From: Chloroflexota bacterium
GTDB lineage: Bacteria > Chloroflexota > Dehalococcoidia > Lucifugimonadales > UBA3495
Assembly (NCBI GenBank): GCA_026710825.1
Contig: JAPOQH010000044.1
Span: 1-59,453 of the forward strand
Direction of reading: 5' to 3'
DNA: 59,453 nucleotides
Of this stretch, positions 34,161 through 42,147 are shown piece by piece. The position numbers and the translations under genes were made by a program. The first letter of the stretch is position 1, and the number at the start of each line of letters is the position of its first letter. The notes below the pieces were generated by a model. It was not told the origin of the DNA. It saw nothing but the letters and a program-made list of their open reading frames with translations, and did no database searches.

Positions 34161-34174
34161 GCCCGACCTCGGGC
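34161..34174 (-). terminator. Terminator-like hairpin in the leader of the ADP-ribosylglycohydrolase gene
   Basis: Minus-strand GCCCG-AGGT-CGGGC followed by GTTTTTATC, 30 bases upstream of the start codon. There is no gene before it on this strand, so it would act inside the 5' leader. The plus strand reads CAATTTT after it, where no gene ends either. Confidence 0.5.
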
Positions 34175-34204
34175 AATTTTCTGCTCGCAAACGCGCCTTC
34201 AAGT

Positions 34205-34233
34205 TTGACACGATTGTCGATTGCGGGTAGCCT
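34205..34233 (+). promoter_or_regulatory. metH promoter
   Basis: A perfect -35 TTGACA (34205-34210), 17-base spacer and a weak -10 TAGCCT (34228-34233). Transcription would start about 28 bases before the metH ATG. The leader is too short for a cobalamin riboswitch. Confidence 0.45.
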
Positions 34234-34267
34234 TGATTTCGATTTGACGTACAAACTACTGTGATTT

Positions 34268-36883
34268 ATGGACTCTTTACAACGTATCAATGAACTGAAA
34301 TCGCTCCTGCAACGACGGATTTTGATCATCGATGGAGCGATGGGAACGCAGATTCAGGGGAAGGGGTTGGGACCGGAGGATTTTGGCGGAGACGACTACG
34401 AGGGTTGTAACGAATACCTTAACATAACCCGTCCGGACGTGATCGCCGATATCCACCGAGCTTACCTGGAAGCCGGCGCGGATATACTCGAAACCAACAC
34501 ATTTGGCGCAACGTCATTGGTGCTCGGAGAGTATGATTTGGCTGAGCACGCTCGCCGCATCAACCACGACGCTGCCGAGATCGCCCGCCGGGTCGCTGAT
34601 GAAATCACCGAACGGGAGCCGGATAAACCCCGCTTCGTCGCTGGAGCGATGGGACCGACCACGCGGACTATCTCGGTCACCGGCGGTTTGACATTCGACG
34701 AACTCGCCGAGGACTACCAGCAGCAGGCCGCCGGCCTGATCGAAGGCGGGTCAGATGTGCTGTTACTGGAAACCAGCCAGGACACCATCAATATCAAGGC
34801 TGGCTTGGAAGGCATCGATCGGGCGCAGGCCGAATTGGGTACCAACATACCGGTTGCCGTCCAGGGAACCGTCGAACCCATGGGCACCCTGTTGGCCGGC
34901 CAGGATGCGGAAGCTCTGTACACGTCGTTGGCGCATCGGGATCTGCTCTGGGTGGGATTCAACTGTGCCACCGGTCCCGAATTCATGACCGACCACATAC
35001 GAACCCTGCAGGAGTTGTCGCGGTTTGGCATCGCGTGTGTACCCAACGCCGGCCTGCCCGACGAGGACGGCAACTACAACGAAACGCCCGAGATGTTGGC
35101 TGCGACGCTGGAACGGTTCGCTGAAAACGGTTGGCTGAATCTCGCCGGCGGTTGTTGCGGGACCGGACCTGACCATATCCGCAGAATCAACGAAGCCATG
35201 GCCGGAAAAGCGCCGCGCACTGCCGTGCCGCCATTGGAAACGCGGATTTCGGGCATCGAAGCCGTCGTGGTCAACGAGGACACTCGGCCAACCGTGGTGG
35301 GCGAACGCACCAACGTGCTGGGCAGCCGGCGATTCAAACGCTTGATCAGCGACGATCGATTTGAGGAGGCGGCGGAAATCGGGAGGCGTCAGGTTCGTAA
35401 CGGCGCCCATGTGCTCGATATCTGCTTGCAGGACCCTGACCGGGACGAAACCGCTGATGTGATCAAATTCCTTGACCAGTTGAACCGGCGGGTCAAAGCG
35501 CCGATCATGGTCGACTCCACCGACGCGGCGGGGATCGAAGAATCACTGAAAAGATTGAAGGGCAAGTCCATCATCAATTCCATTAACCTCGAGGATGGCG
35601 AGGAGAGATTCCAGCAGGTGGTGCCCTTGGCGCGCAGGTACGGCGCCGCGCTGGTCGTGGGGTGCATCGACGACGACCCCGATCAGGCGCAAGCCATCAC
35701 TCGCGAGCGCAAACTTGAGATCGCCTCACGGTCCCACCAATTGCTCACCGAAAAATACGGTATACCGGAGCAGGACATAATCTTCGATCCGCTGGTGTTC
35801 CCAGCCGGTACCGGCGATGCAAACTATGTCGGCTCCGCCGCAGAAACCATCGAGGGTGTGCGGCTCATCAAGGAAGCGTTGCCGAACACCAAGACGGTTC
35901 TGGGCATTTCCAACGTGTCGTTCGGCTTGCCGGCGGCTGGGCGCGAGGTGTTCAACTCTGTGTTCCTGTACCACTGCACCCAGGCCGGTTTGGACATGGC
36001 CATCGTCAACTCCGAGATGATGCAGCGGTACGCCACGATTCCCGAGGAGGAGCGCGAACTGTCCGAGGATCTGATCTGGAACCGCGGCGAAGACCCAGTG
36101 GCCGCGTTCGCCGCTCATTTCCGCGACCGGGCTCCCCGGGCCTCCGCAGAAGAACGTTCCGCTCTGCCGTTGGACGAGCGTCTGGCCCAGTGCATCATTG
36201 AAGGCAGCAAGGAAGGCCTCACCGACGATCTCGACATTGCGCTGCAGGAGCGCGAACCTCTGGAGATCATCAACGGCCCGTTGATGGCGGGCATGGACGA
36301 GGTAGGACGCCAGTTCAACGCGAATCAGTTGATCGTCGCCGAGGTGTTGCAGAGCGCCGAGGCCATGAAAGCCGCCGTCGCTCACCTGGAACCCCACATG
36401 GAGCGCGGCGATGACGCCACCCGCGGTTGCGTGCTGTTGGCTACCGTCAAGGGCGACGGGCACGACATCGGGAAAAACCTGGTCGAAATCATCATGTCAA
36501 ACAACGGTTACCGCGTGATTAACTTGGGCATCAAGGTCCCCGCCCAGGAACTCATCGCCGGCTACCGGGAGCATCAGCCGGACATTATCGGTTTGTCCGG
36601 ATTGTTGGTGAAATCGGCGCAGATGATGGTCGAAACGGTGCAGGATTTCCGGACTGCTGGCATCCGCGCCCCCGTACTGGTCGGCGGCGCCGCTTTGTCC
36701 AACCGGTTCACCCGGCTGCGGATCGCTCCTGAATATGAGGGTCTTGTCGCCTATTCTCCCGACGCAATGAGCGGGTTGGCATTGGCCAACACGATCCAGG
36801 ACGCCGATGAACGCGAGCTGCTGGTTGAGCGACTGGCATCGGAAGGCGCCCAGTTGCAGCAGGACTTGGCGGCTAGAGGCTAG
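34268..36883 (+). CDS. metH: Cobalamin-dependent methionine synthase, catalytic modules
   Basis: 871 residues. It transfers a methyl group from methyltetrahydrofolate through cobalamin to homocysteine. The homocysteine module spans 1-320, with Zn-binding Cys233 (NCATGPE) and Cys296/Cys297 (GGCCGTGP). The folate module is about 345-610 (VGERTNVLGSRRFKRLI, APIMVDSTDA). The cobalamin cap is about 650-735, and the B12-binding Rossmann domain carries DGHDIG with axial His732. The chain stops there. The SAM-binding reactivation domain of E. coli MetH (residues ~900-1227) is absent and is encoded by the next gene, 5 bases downstream. No Shine-Dalgarno is evident. Confidence 0.95.
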   Translation: MDSLQRINELKSLLQRRILIIDGAMGTQIQGKGLGPEDFGGDDYEGCNEYLNITRPDVIADIHRAYLEAGADILETNTFGATSLVLGEYDLAEHARRINHDAAEIARRVADEITEREPDKPRFVAGAMGPTTRTISVTGGLTFDELAEDYQQQAAGLIEGGSDVLLLETSQDTINIKAGLEGIDRAQAELGTNIPVAVQGTVEPMGTLLAGQDAEALYTSLAHRDLLWVGFNCATGPEFMTDHIRTLQELSRFGIACVPNAGLPDEDGNYNETPEMLAATLERFAENGWLNLAGGCCGTGPDHIRRINEAMAGKAPRTAVPPLETRISGIEAVVVNEDTRPTVVGERTNVLGSRRFKRLISDDRFEEAAEIGRRQVRNGAHVLDICLQDPDRDETADVIKFLDQLNRRVKAPIMVDSTDAAGIEESLKRLKGKSIINSINLEDGEERFQQVVPLARRYGAALVVGCIDDDPDQAQAITRERKLEIASRSHQLLTEKYGIPEQDIIFDPLVFPAGTGDANYVGSAAETIEGVRLIKEALPNTKTVLGISNVSFGLPAAGREVFNSVFLYHCTQAGLDMAIVNSEMMQRYATIPEEERELSEDLIWNRGEDPVAAFAAHFRDRAPRASAEERSALPLDERLAQCIIEGSKEGLTDDLDIALQEREPLEIINGPLMAGMDEVGRQFNANQLIVAEVLQSAEAMKAAVAHLEPHMERGDDATRGCVLLATVKGDGHDIGKNLVEIIMSNNGYRVINLGIKVPAQELIAGYREHQPDIIGLSGLLVKSAQMMVETVQDFRTAGIRAPVLVGGAALSNRFTRLRIAPEYEGLVAYSPDAMSGLALANTIQDADERELLVERLASEGAQLQQDLAARG

Positions 36884-36888
36884 GTAAG

Positions 36889-37806
36889 ATGTCCATCCTG
36901 GAATCCCACTCCCCGGTCCGTTTGTTGGAGTCGTCGCCGCGACCGCCCGACCTGCGCCTCCACGTCCTCGAAGATTACGATCTGGACGAGATATTCGGGT
37001 ACATCAATCCACAGATGCTCTACGTCCGGCACCTGGGTTACCGGGGTCGATTTTGGGAAGCCCTGCGTAACGACGAGCCAAAAGCGGTTGAACTGCGGCG
37101 GCAAGTGCAGCGCGTCGAGGACATTATGCTGTCCCGCTCCGACATAACCGCCCAGGCCGTGTTCAAATTCTTCCCGTGCCGGTCCGACGGGCAATGGCTG
37201 ATTGTCTACGACTCTGACGCCGAAACCCAACTGGAAAGGTTCTACTTTGGACGCCAGAGCGACAAAGACGGATTGTGCTTGGCCGACTATGCGCGGCCCG
37301 TCGGCGACGGCACTGCTGATTATCTGGCGATGTTCACCACCAGCATCGGTCCAGGCGTCCGCGATTTGTCGGAACGCTGGAAGGACGGCGGGCGATATCT
37401 GGATTCGCACACCCTCCAAGCATTGGCTATCGAGTCCGCGGAAGCGTTCGCTGAACTGCTGCACAAACGGATTCGCAGCATGTGGAATATCGGTGAACCG
37501 TCCGGCCTCAAAGTCAACGGCGAGGAGGAATTGCGCGAGTTGTTCCGGGCCAACTACCGTGGCAAGCGCTACTCATTTGGCTACCCTGCCTGCCCTCGCT
37601 TGGAAGACCAGGAAAAGCTTTTCTCTCTGTTGGGCGTCACTGAAAACATCGGCGTGGAACTCACAGACGGCTACATGATGGACCCGGAGGGTTCCGTTTC
37701 CGCCGTAGTTTTCCACCACCCGGACGCCAAATACTTCAACCTTGATGAGGCAGACATCGAGCGGCTGGAATCTGAGATTTCCGCCCTGCCTGCATCGGTG
37801 CGATAG
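36889..37806 (+). CDS. Stand-alone methionine synthase reactivation domain
   Basis: 305 residues, corresponding to the C-terminal activation domain of MetH, which binds S-adenosylmethionine and supports reductive remethylation of inactive cob(II)alamin. Signature stretches are LYVRHLGYRG, FTTSIGPGV, KRYSFGYPACP, GVELTDGYMMDPEGSVSAVVF and HHPDAKYFNL. The gene starts 5 bases after the catalytic gene, so the two polypeptides are made together and must dock. A similar split is known in Thermotoga maritima. It is followed by a good terminator. Confidence 0.9.
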   Translation: MSILESHSPVRLLESSPRPPDLRLHVLEDYDLDEIFGYINPQMLYVRHLGYRGRFWEALRNDEPKAVELRRQVQRVEDIMLSRSDITAQAVFKFFPCRSDGQWLIVYDSDAETQLERFYFGRQSDKDGLCLADYARPVGDGTADYLAMFTTSIGPGVRDLSERWKDGGRYLDSHTLQALAIESAEAFAELLHKRIRSMWNIGEPSGLKVNGEEELRELFRANYRGKRYSFGYPACPRLEDQEKLFSLLGVTENIGVELTDGYMMDPEGSVSAVVFHHPDAKYFNLDEADIERLESEISALPASVR

Positions 37807-37834
37807 CCCGTATGATTCGCTTTGGAATCAAACA

Positions 37835-37866
37835 GCCCGTAACCTTTTCGGATGCGGGCGTTTTTA
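37835..37866 (+). terminator. Terminator of the metH operon
   Basis: GCCCGTA pairs with TGCGGGC (one G-T pair) around an 11-base loop, followed by GTTTTTA. It lies 29 bases past the reactivation-domain stop. Confidence 0.75.
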
Positions 37867-37889
37867 TTGCCCGGCCCGGCGAATCGCCA

Positions 37890-38639
37890 TCACTGGGCCG
37901 TGAAGCCCCCGTCAGCAACCAATTCCCCGCCGGTGATGTAGGACGCCTCGTCGCTGGCGAGGAACAGCACCGCGTAGGCGACCTCTTCCCGACGGCCCGT
38001 GCGTTTCATCGGGATGTTGGCGGTCATCGCGTCCCTCGTCTCCGAGGATGCAGACCCGCCGGCCATGGGTGGCATGAGGCCCGGGTGCACCGAATTGACG
38101 CGAATGCCGCCTTCGGCCCAACGGATAGCCGGCGACTTGGTCATCAAGCGAGCCGCGCCTTTGGACGCGTTGTAACCCATGTGAATGAAATCCTGCCCCA
38201 CGATGCCTGAGATCGCAGAGATATTGACTATGCTCCCGCCATCGGCCTGTTCCATCGCGCCGATCGCGTGCTTCATACCCAGGAAAACCCCCTTGGCGTT
38301 GATTTCCAACAGGCGGTCCCAGGTCGACGTGCCCAGGTTGTTCTCCTCGTCATAACCGGAGATGCCAGCATTGTTCACCAGAATGTCCAGTTTGCCATGC
38401 CGGCGAACCATTTCACCGATAACTTCCGACCAGTTGTCCTCATCGGTAGCGTTCAAATGCAGGTACTCCGCCGAACCCTCGTGGGCGACGATGTCGCCGG
38501 CAACCCGTTGGCCGGCGACATCGGAAACGTCGCACACCACCACCGTCGCGCCTTCTTCCGCGAACAGGCGGGCCTCGACCTCCCCCATCCCGCGGGCCGC
38601 CCCGGTAACTATCGCCACTTTGCCGTCAAGCCTGGGCAT
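37890..38639 (-). CDS. Short-chain dehydrogenase/reductase
   Basis: 249 residues of the classical SDR family with NAD-type features: TGAARGMG (13-20), acidic Asp after the second strand (VVVCDVSD), and NNAGISG. The catalytic Ser is in VNISAISG, and Tyr and Lys are in GYNASKGA. The C-terminal ITGGELVADGGF is typical. It oxidises or reduces a secondary alcohol/ketone of unknown nature. The ATG follows AGGAGG. It is a single gene, convergent with the metH operon and divergent from the Ppx gene. Confidence 0.9.
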   Translation of the reverse strand: MPRLDGKVAIVTGAARGMGEVEARLFAEEGATVVVCDVSDVAGQRVAGDIVAHEGSAEYLHLNATDEDNWSEVIGEMVRRHGKLDILVNNAGISGYDEENNLGTSTWDRLLEINAKGVFLGMKHAIGAMEQADGGSIVNISAISGIVGQDFIHMGYNASKGAARLMTKSPAIRWAEGGIRVNSVHPGLMPPMAGGSASSETRDAMTANIPMKRTGRREEVAYAVLFLASDEASYITGGELVADGGFTAQ

Positions 38640-38758
38640 GCAGATCCTCCTGCGAGTCGCTTCGCCATTTTCGGGGTCGCCGAGTTACAGCACCGCGCCA
38701 CCGACGGGTTCTTTCCACGCCCAGGCGCTGAACGGCGCATGACCAGGAGTACGCAGTA

Positions 38759-40390
38759 ATGACCCTGACCTCCCACGCTGATTCGTCCGCCATCGCTCAA
38801 CCCGGAACCGGCACAGCGGCCCTCGATTGGGGATCCCTGGTCGGCGGAGTCCCAAATCAGCACGATGGCATGGACCGATACACAGCCGTGATCGACGTTG
38901 GATCGGGTTCCGCGCGCGCCGTGGTCATGCAGGTCAATCCGGGTGGAGGCATCGAGATCGTTGCCCAACAGCGGGTCAACCTGAATCTGATGAGCCACGT
39001 TGACGAAAACGGTGTCCTGGACGATACCGGCGTCGCCAGCGCGGTGGACGCGCTGGAAGATTTCGCCATGGTCGCGCGCGGGTTCGGCGTCCAGACCCTT
39101 CACGCTGTGGGGACCGCTGCGCTCCGCGAATCTGGTAATGCGTCCGCCATAATCGATGCCGCGGTTGAACGCTTTGACATCCCCCTCCGCATCATCCACG
39201 GCGCCGACGAGGCAGCTTACTGTTTCCTCGGGGCGATTCACGGCCTCCCGGTAACCGACGGTCTTCTGGCGGATATCGGTGGTGGCAGCACGGAGTTGGT
39301 ATCTTTCAGCGGGCGGACGATGGGCTCCAGCGTTTCGCTCCCCCTGGGTAGCCTTCGCATCGCCAATAGGTTCAACCTGACAGATCTACCCGACGCCGAC
39401 GATGTGCGCGCGGCTTGCGATTTTGTTCATGCCACGTTGACGGAGGCTGGCATACCCCGGTTGAGCGACAGCGAAGTCCTGATCGGATCGGGAGGATCCG
39501 TCCGGCTTCTGTCCAGGTTGGATCGGTGGCTGCAGCCGTATCCCATCATCAAATTGCACGGGTATCAGATCCACGCGGAGTCGTTGGCGGAACTGGCTGA
39601 ACAGTTGGCGTCTGTGTCCCATGCGGAGCGCACCCAGATGGAGGGCATGAATCCGGAACGGGCCCATTCCATCGTTGGCGGAGCAATCATCGCCCACACC
39701 TTGATGCAATACACCAACGCTGATGGAATCTTGGTATCCGGACAGGGATTGCGCGAGGGTCTGGCCCGCCAGCCCGATCTGCCGAGTAAACAATGTCTCG
39801 TGGCAGTGCCCCCGCTGGAATCTATTCGGACTGCGTCGCTCATGGATCTCGTCGGCCGCTTCGTGCCCCGGTTTTCGCAACGAGGTCGTCGTCGCGCCGG
39901 CGTAGCGGCGGGAATCGGACTCGCCATTTGGGATGACCAGGGGAATGAACTGCGCCAGGCGCTTGAAAGCGCGGCGTTCCTCTTGGACATCGGCAACGCG
40001 ATCGATTTTTACAACCGCCTAAACAGGACGGCTAGTATAATCGTTCGCACTGATCTGCCCGGGTTCACTCATAGGGAGTCCGCTTTCGTGGCCGCTATTC
40101 TGCTCGCGGTGGAACAGCAAAAATTACCGGGCAGGTTCCGCAAATCCAGGCTGTTGGGTCGGGACGACCTCGAAAACATCAGGCGCGCAGCCGTAGCGTT
40201 GACGCTTGCGGAGGAGTTGGATAACCGACTGCCATCTGCGCTGGATTCCGATGCCGTGCGATTTGAACGGCGACATGGTATTTTTACGGTATACACTCCG
40301 GGATGGTCCGATGCAGCCGGCCAAGGCCTGCTTGAGCGATGGCGGGCCGCATTCGACGAGGAAATCAACATCGTGAGGTGCGAATCATGA
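38759..40390 (+). CDS. Ppx/GppA-family phosphatase
   Basis: 543 residues. The family hydrolyses inorganic polyphosphate or pppGpp. The ASKHA phosphate-binding motifs are AVIDVGSGSARAVV (P1) and LLADIGGGSTELVSF (P2). The second half (from about 330) matches the HD-like C-terminal domain of Ppx. The start at 38759 has AGGAG nine bases upstream; the in-frame ATG at 38870 has none, so the 37-residue N-terminal extension may be real. Its stop overlaps the next start (ATGA), coupling it to the thymidylate-kinase-like gene. The coupling suggests a joint role in phosphate or nucleotide balance. Confidence 0.88.
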   Translation: MTLTSHADSSAIAQPGTGTAALDWGSLVGGVPNQHDGMDRYTAVIDVGSGSARAVVMQVNPGGGIEIVAQQRVNLNLMSHVDENGVLDDTGVASAVDALEDFAMVARGFGVQTLHAVGTAALRESGNASAIIDAAVERFDIPLRIIHGADEAAYCFLGAIHGLPVTDGLLADIGGGSTELVSFSGRTMGSSVSLPLGSLRIANRFNLTDLPDADDVRAACDFVHATLTEAGIPRLSDSEVLIGSGGSVRLLSRLDRWLQPYPIIKLHGYQIHAESLAELAEQLASVSHAERTQMEGMNPERAHSIVGGAIIAHTLMQYTNADGILVSGQGLREGLARQPDLPSKQCLVAVPPLESIRTASLMDLVGRFVPRFSQRGRRRAGVAAGIGLAIWDDQGNELRQALESAAFLLDIGNAIDFYNRLNRTASIIVRTDLPGFTHRESAFVAAILLAVEQQKLPGRFRKSRLLGRDDLENIRRAAVALTLAEELDNRLPSALDSDAVRFERRHGIFTVYTPGWSDAAGQGLLERWRAAFDEEINIVRCES

Positions 40391-41211
40391 CCACACTACA
40401 GGCGCATTTGGCTTACAAAATGGGTGAGCGCTATGGAAAGCACCCGGATGACGGTCACTACCCGGGCAAACTCATCATAGTCGAGGGTATCGATGGCTCC
40501 GGGAAGAGCACCCAGATCGACCTGCTGCAGAAATGGTTGAACAGCCGGAACCTCGTCACTGTGTTCACCGAGTGGAACTCATCGCCTATCGTCCGCCGGA
40601 CCACCAAACGCGGCAAGGTCGAAGAGATGCTGACCCCGATGTCGTTCAGCCTCGTCCACGCGGCAGACTTCGCTAATCGCGTCCACGCCCAGATACTCCC
40701 CGCGTTGCGCGCCGGCGCAGTCGTGTTGGCAGACCGTTACGTGTACACCGCGTTTGCCCGGGACTCTGCCCGCGGGGTTGACCGCGACTGGCTCCGACGC
40801 ATCTACTCGTTCGCTGTCCAGCCTTCGCTGGCGTTGTATTTCCGAACCCCTCTCGATGTGTCGATCCAACGCATTAACTCCGGGCGTGAAGAACTTGGGT
40901 ATTACGAGTCCGGCCAGGATATGGGCTTTTCCAACGATCGCGAAGAATCGTTCCGGATTTTCCAGGGCAGGCTGCTGGACGAGTACGATGCCATGACTGA
41001 AGAATTCGGCATGACCGTCATCGATGCTACCCAGCCCATTGCGGTGCAGCAGCAATTGGTCAGGCAGTACGTGGATCCCCTGATCAACGGTGCCATGTCC
41101 GGCGGCAATCAGAGCGTCCCCGAGGCATTGGGCCAGGCCGGTCTGAGCGGGCGCTACATCACTCCGCCCATGAGACGACGCCCGACTGAAACCGAAGTCT
41201 CGGATCTGTAA
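40387..41211 (+). CDS. Thymidylate kinase-like P-loop protein 1
   Basis: 274 residues, longer than standard dTMP kinase (~210). Walker A GIDGSGKST (34-42) is intact, and the DRY motif is at 116-118. After DRY the chain reads VYTAFARD, where typical dTMP kinases have a stretch ending in AYQ that helps hold the base. N-terminal (about 26 residues) and C-terminal (about 45 residues, Pro/Arg-rich) extensions are unusual. It is translationally coupled to the Ppx gene. It may phosphorylate a nucleotide other than dTMP, or use a different donor; this is inference. Confidence 0.8.
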   Translation: MTTLQAHLAYKMGERYGKHPDDGHYPGKLIIVEGIDGSGKSTQIDLLQKWLNSRNLVTVFTEWNSSPIVRRTTKRGKVEEMLTPMSFSLVHAADFANRVHAQILPALRAGAVVLADRYVYTAFARDSARGVDRDWLRRIYSFAVQPSLALYFRTPLDVSIQRINSGREELGYYESGQDMGFSNDREESFRIFQGRLLDEYDAMTEEFGMTVIDATQPIAVQQQLVRQYVDPLINGAMSGGNQSVPEALGQAGLSGRYITPPMRRRPTETEVSDL

Positions 41212-41256
41212 CGGTATCTTCCGTGCCATTGGCTAATTCCCAATCGGAGCGATGAA

Positions 41257-41949
41257 ATGGACACAATTAGGTTTTATGGCCACACCCCACCCAACGTCAG
41301 CGGCGAGGAGACTCCGGGGCGATTGATCGTGCTGGAAGGAACGGATGGCGTCGGACGGTCAACGCAAATCGCAATGTTGCAGGAGTGGTTGGAGGCTGAA
41401 GGTTACGCGGTTACCGTTACCGGGTTCCGTCGCTCAGAGCTTGCTGCATCCGGCATCAACCGCGCCATGCGGGGGAATACGCTGGACGCGTTGACCCTGA
41501 ACCTGTTTTACGCCACGGATTTCTGGGACAGGCTCGAAAAGAACATCGTTCCTGCCCTGCGAACCGGGATGGTCGCGCTGGTCGACCGCTACATATTTTC
41601 CATCATCGCTCGGGCGCGAGTTCGCGGAGTGCCAGCCCGGTGGCTGAACGATGTGTTCGAATTCGCGGCAATCCCGGACCGCGTCCTGTACCTGGATGTG
41701 GACGTCGAGCACCTGCTCCCGCGTGTCCTGGCCGTGAGACAACTGGATCATTGGGAATCGGGAGAGGATTTCCTTCGGGGACCCGACCTGCACGACAACT
41801 TCATTCGCTACCAGAGCGCGTTGTTGGATGAGTTTAGAAGTCTCGCCAAAGAGCACGATTTCACTACTATCGACGCCCGGGGAAGTGTGAGCGACATTTT
41901 CCAGGCGCTCCAGCACGAAGTGCGCGAAGCGGTCAAGGGAATGGCTTAA
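41257..41949 (+). CDS. Thymidylate kinase-like protein 2 with altered P-loop
   Basis: 230 residues, paralogous to the preceding gene. The Walker A lysine is replaced: GTDGVGRST (28-36), with Arg34 where Lys is nearly invariant. DRY (110-112) is kept, followed by IFSIIARA. Loss of the P-loop Lys usually cripples phosphoryl transfer, so it may be a regulatory or structural partner of protein 1. It lies 45 bases after that gene and before a strong terminator. The three-gene unit Ppx, TMK1, TMK2 looks deliberate. Confidence 0.8.
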   Translation: MDTIRFYGHTPPNVSGEETPGRLIVLEGTDGVGRSTQIAMLQEWLEAEGYAVTVTGFRRSELAASGINRAMRGNTLDALTLNLFYATDFWDRLEKNIVPALRTGMVALVDRYIFSIIARARVRGVPARWLNDVFEFAAIPDRVLYLDVDVEHLLPRVLAVRQLDHWESGEDFLRGPDLHDNFIRYQSALLDEFRSLAKEHDFTTIDARGSVSDIFQALQHEVREAVKGMA

Positions 41950-41992
41950 TCGGCCACGATCTTTCGATTGTTCGCATATGCCGACATGGTCC

Positions 41993-42018
41993 GCTCATGG
42001 TGAGCCAGTCGAACCACG
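41993..42018 (+). repeat. Dispersed 26-bp repeat, copy 3
   Basis: Same unit as in the first gene (GCTCATGGTGAGCCAGTCGA, then ACCACG), here in the intergenic space after the TMK-like genes. It differs from copy 2 at two positions. Copies 41.6 kb apart in unrelated contexts show that the element is dispersed. Confidence 0.75.
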
Positions 42019-42098
42019 TGCGGACGGTGCTTTAGGAACCGTACCGCGCTGCACATTTGCGCGGTTTGGTGACAATCGAAAGGCCCAGATTAAACCAT

Positions 42099-42127
42099 GA
42101 GGGCGGGTGCTGCCCGCCCTCGGTTTT
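42099..42127. terminator. Bidirectional terminator between TMK2 and acyl-CoA dehydrogenase
   Basis: GAGGGCGGG, TGCTG loop, CCCGCCCTC: a perfect 9-bp stem followed by GGTTTT on the plus strand. It lies 150 bases past TMK2 and 21 bases past the convergent dehydrogenase stop. Confidence 0.75.
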
Positions 42128-42147
42128 CCTACTGGCCGCGTCGCCCG

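Noticed and set aside
34132..34267. Cobalamin or SAM riboswitch before metH
   Set aside because: The leader after the likely start point is under 40 bases and shows no conserved riboswitch elements.
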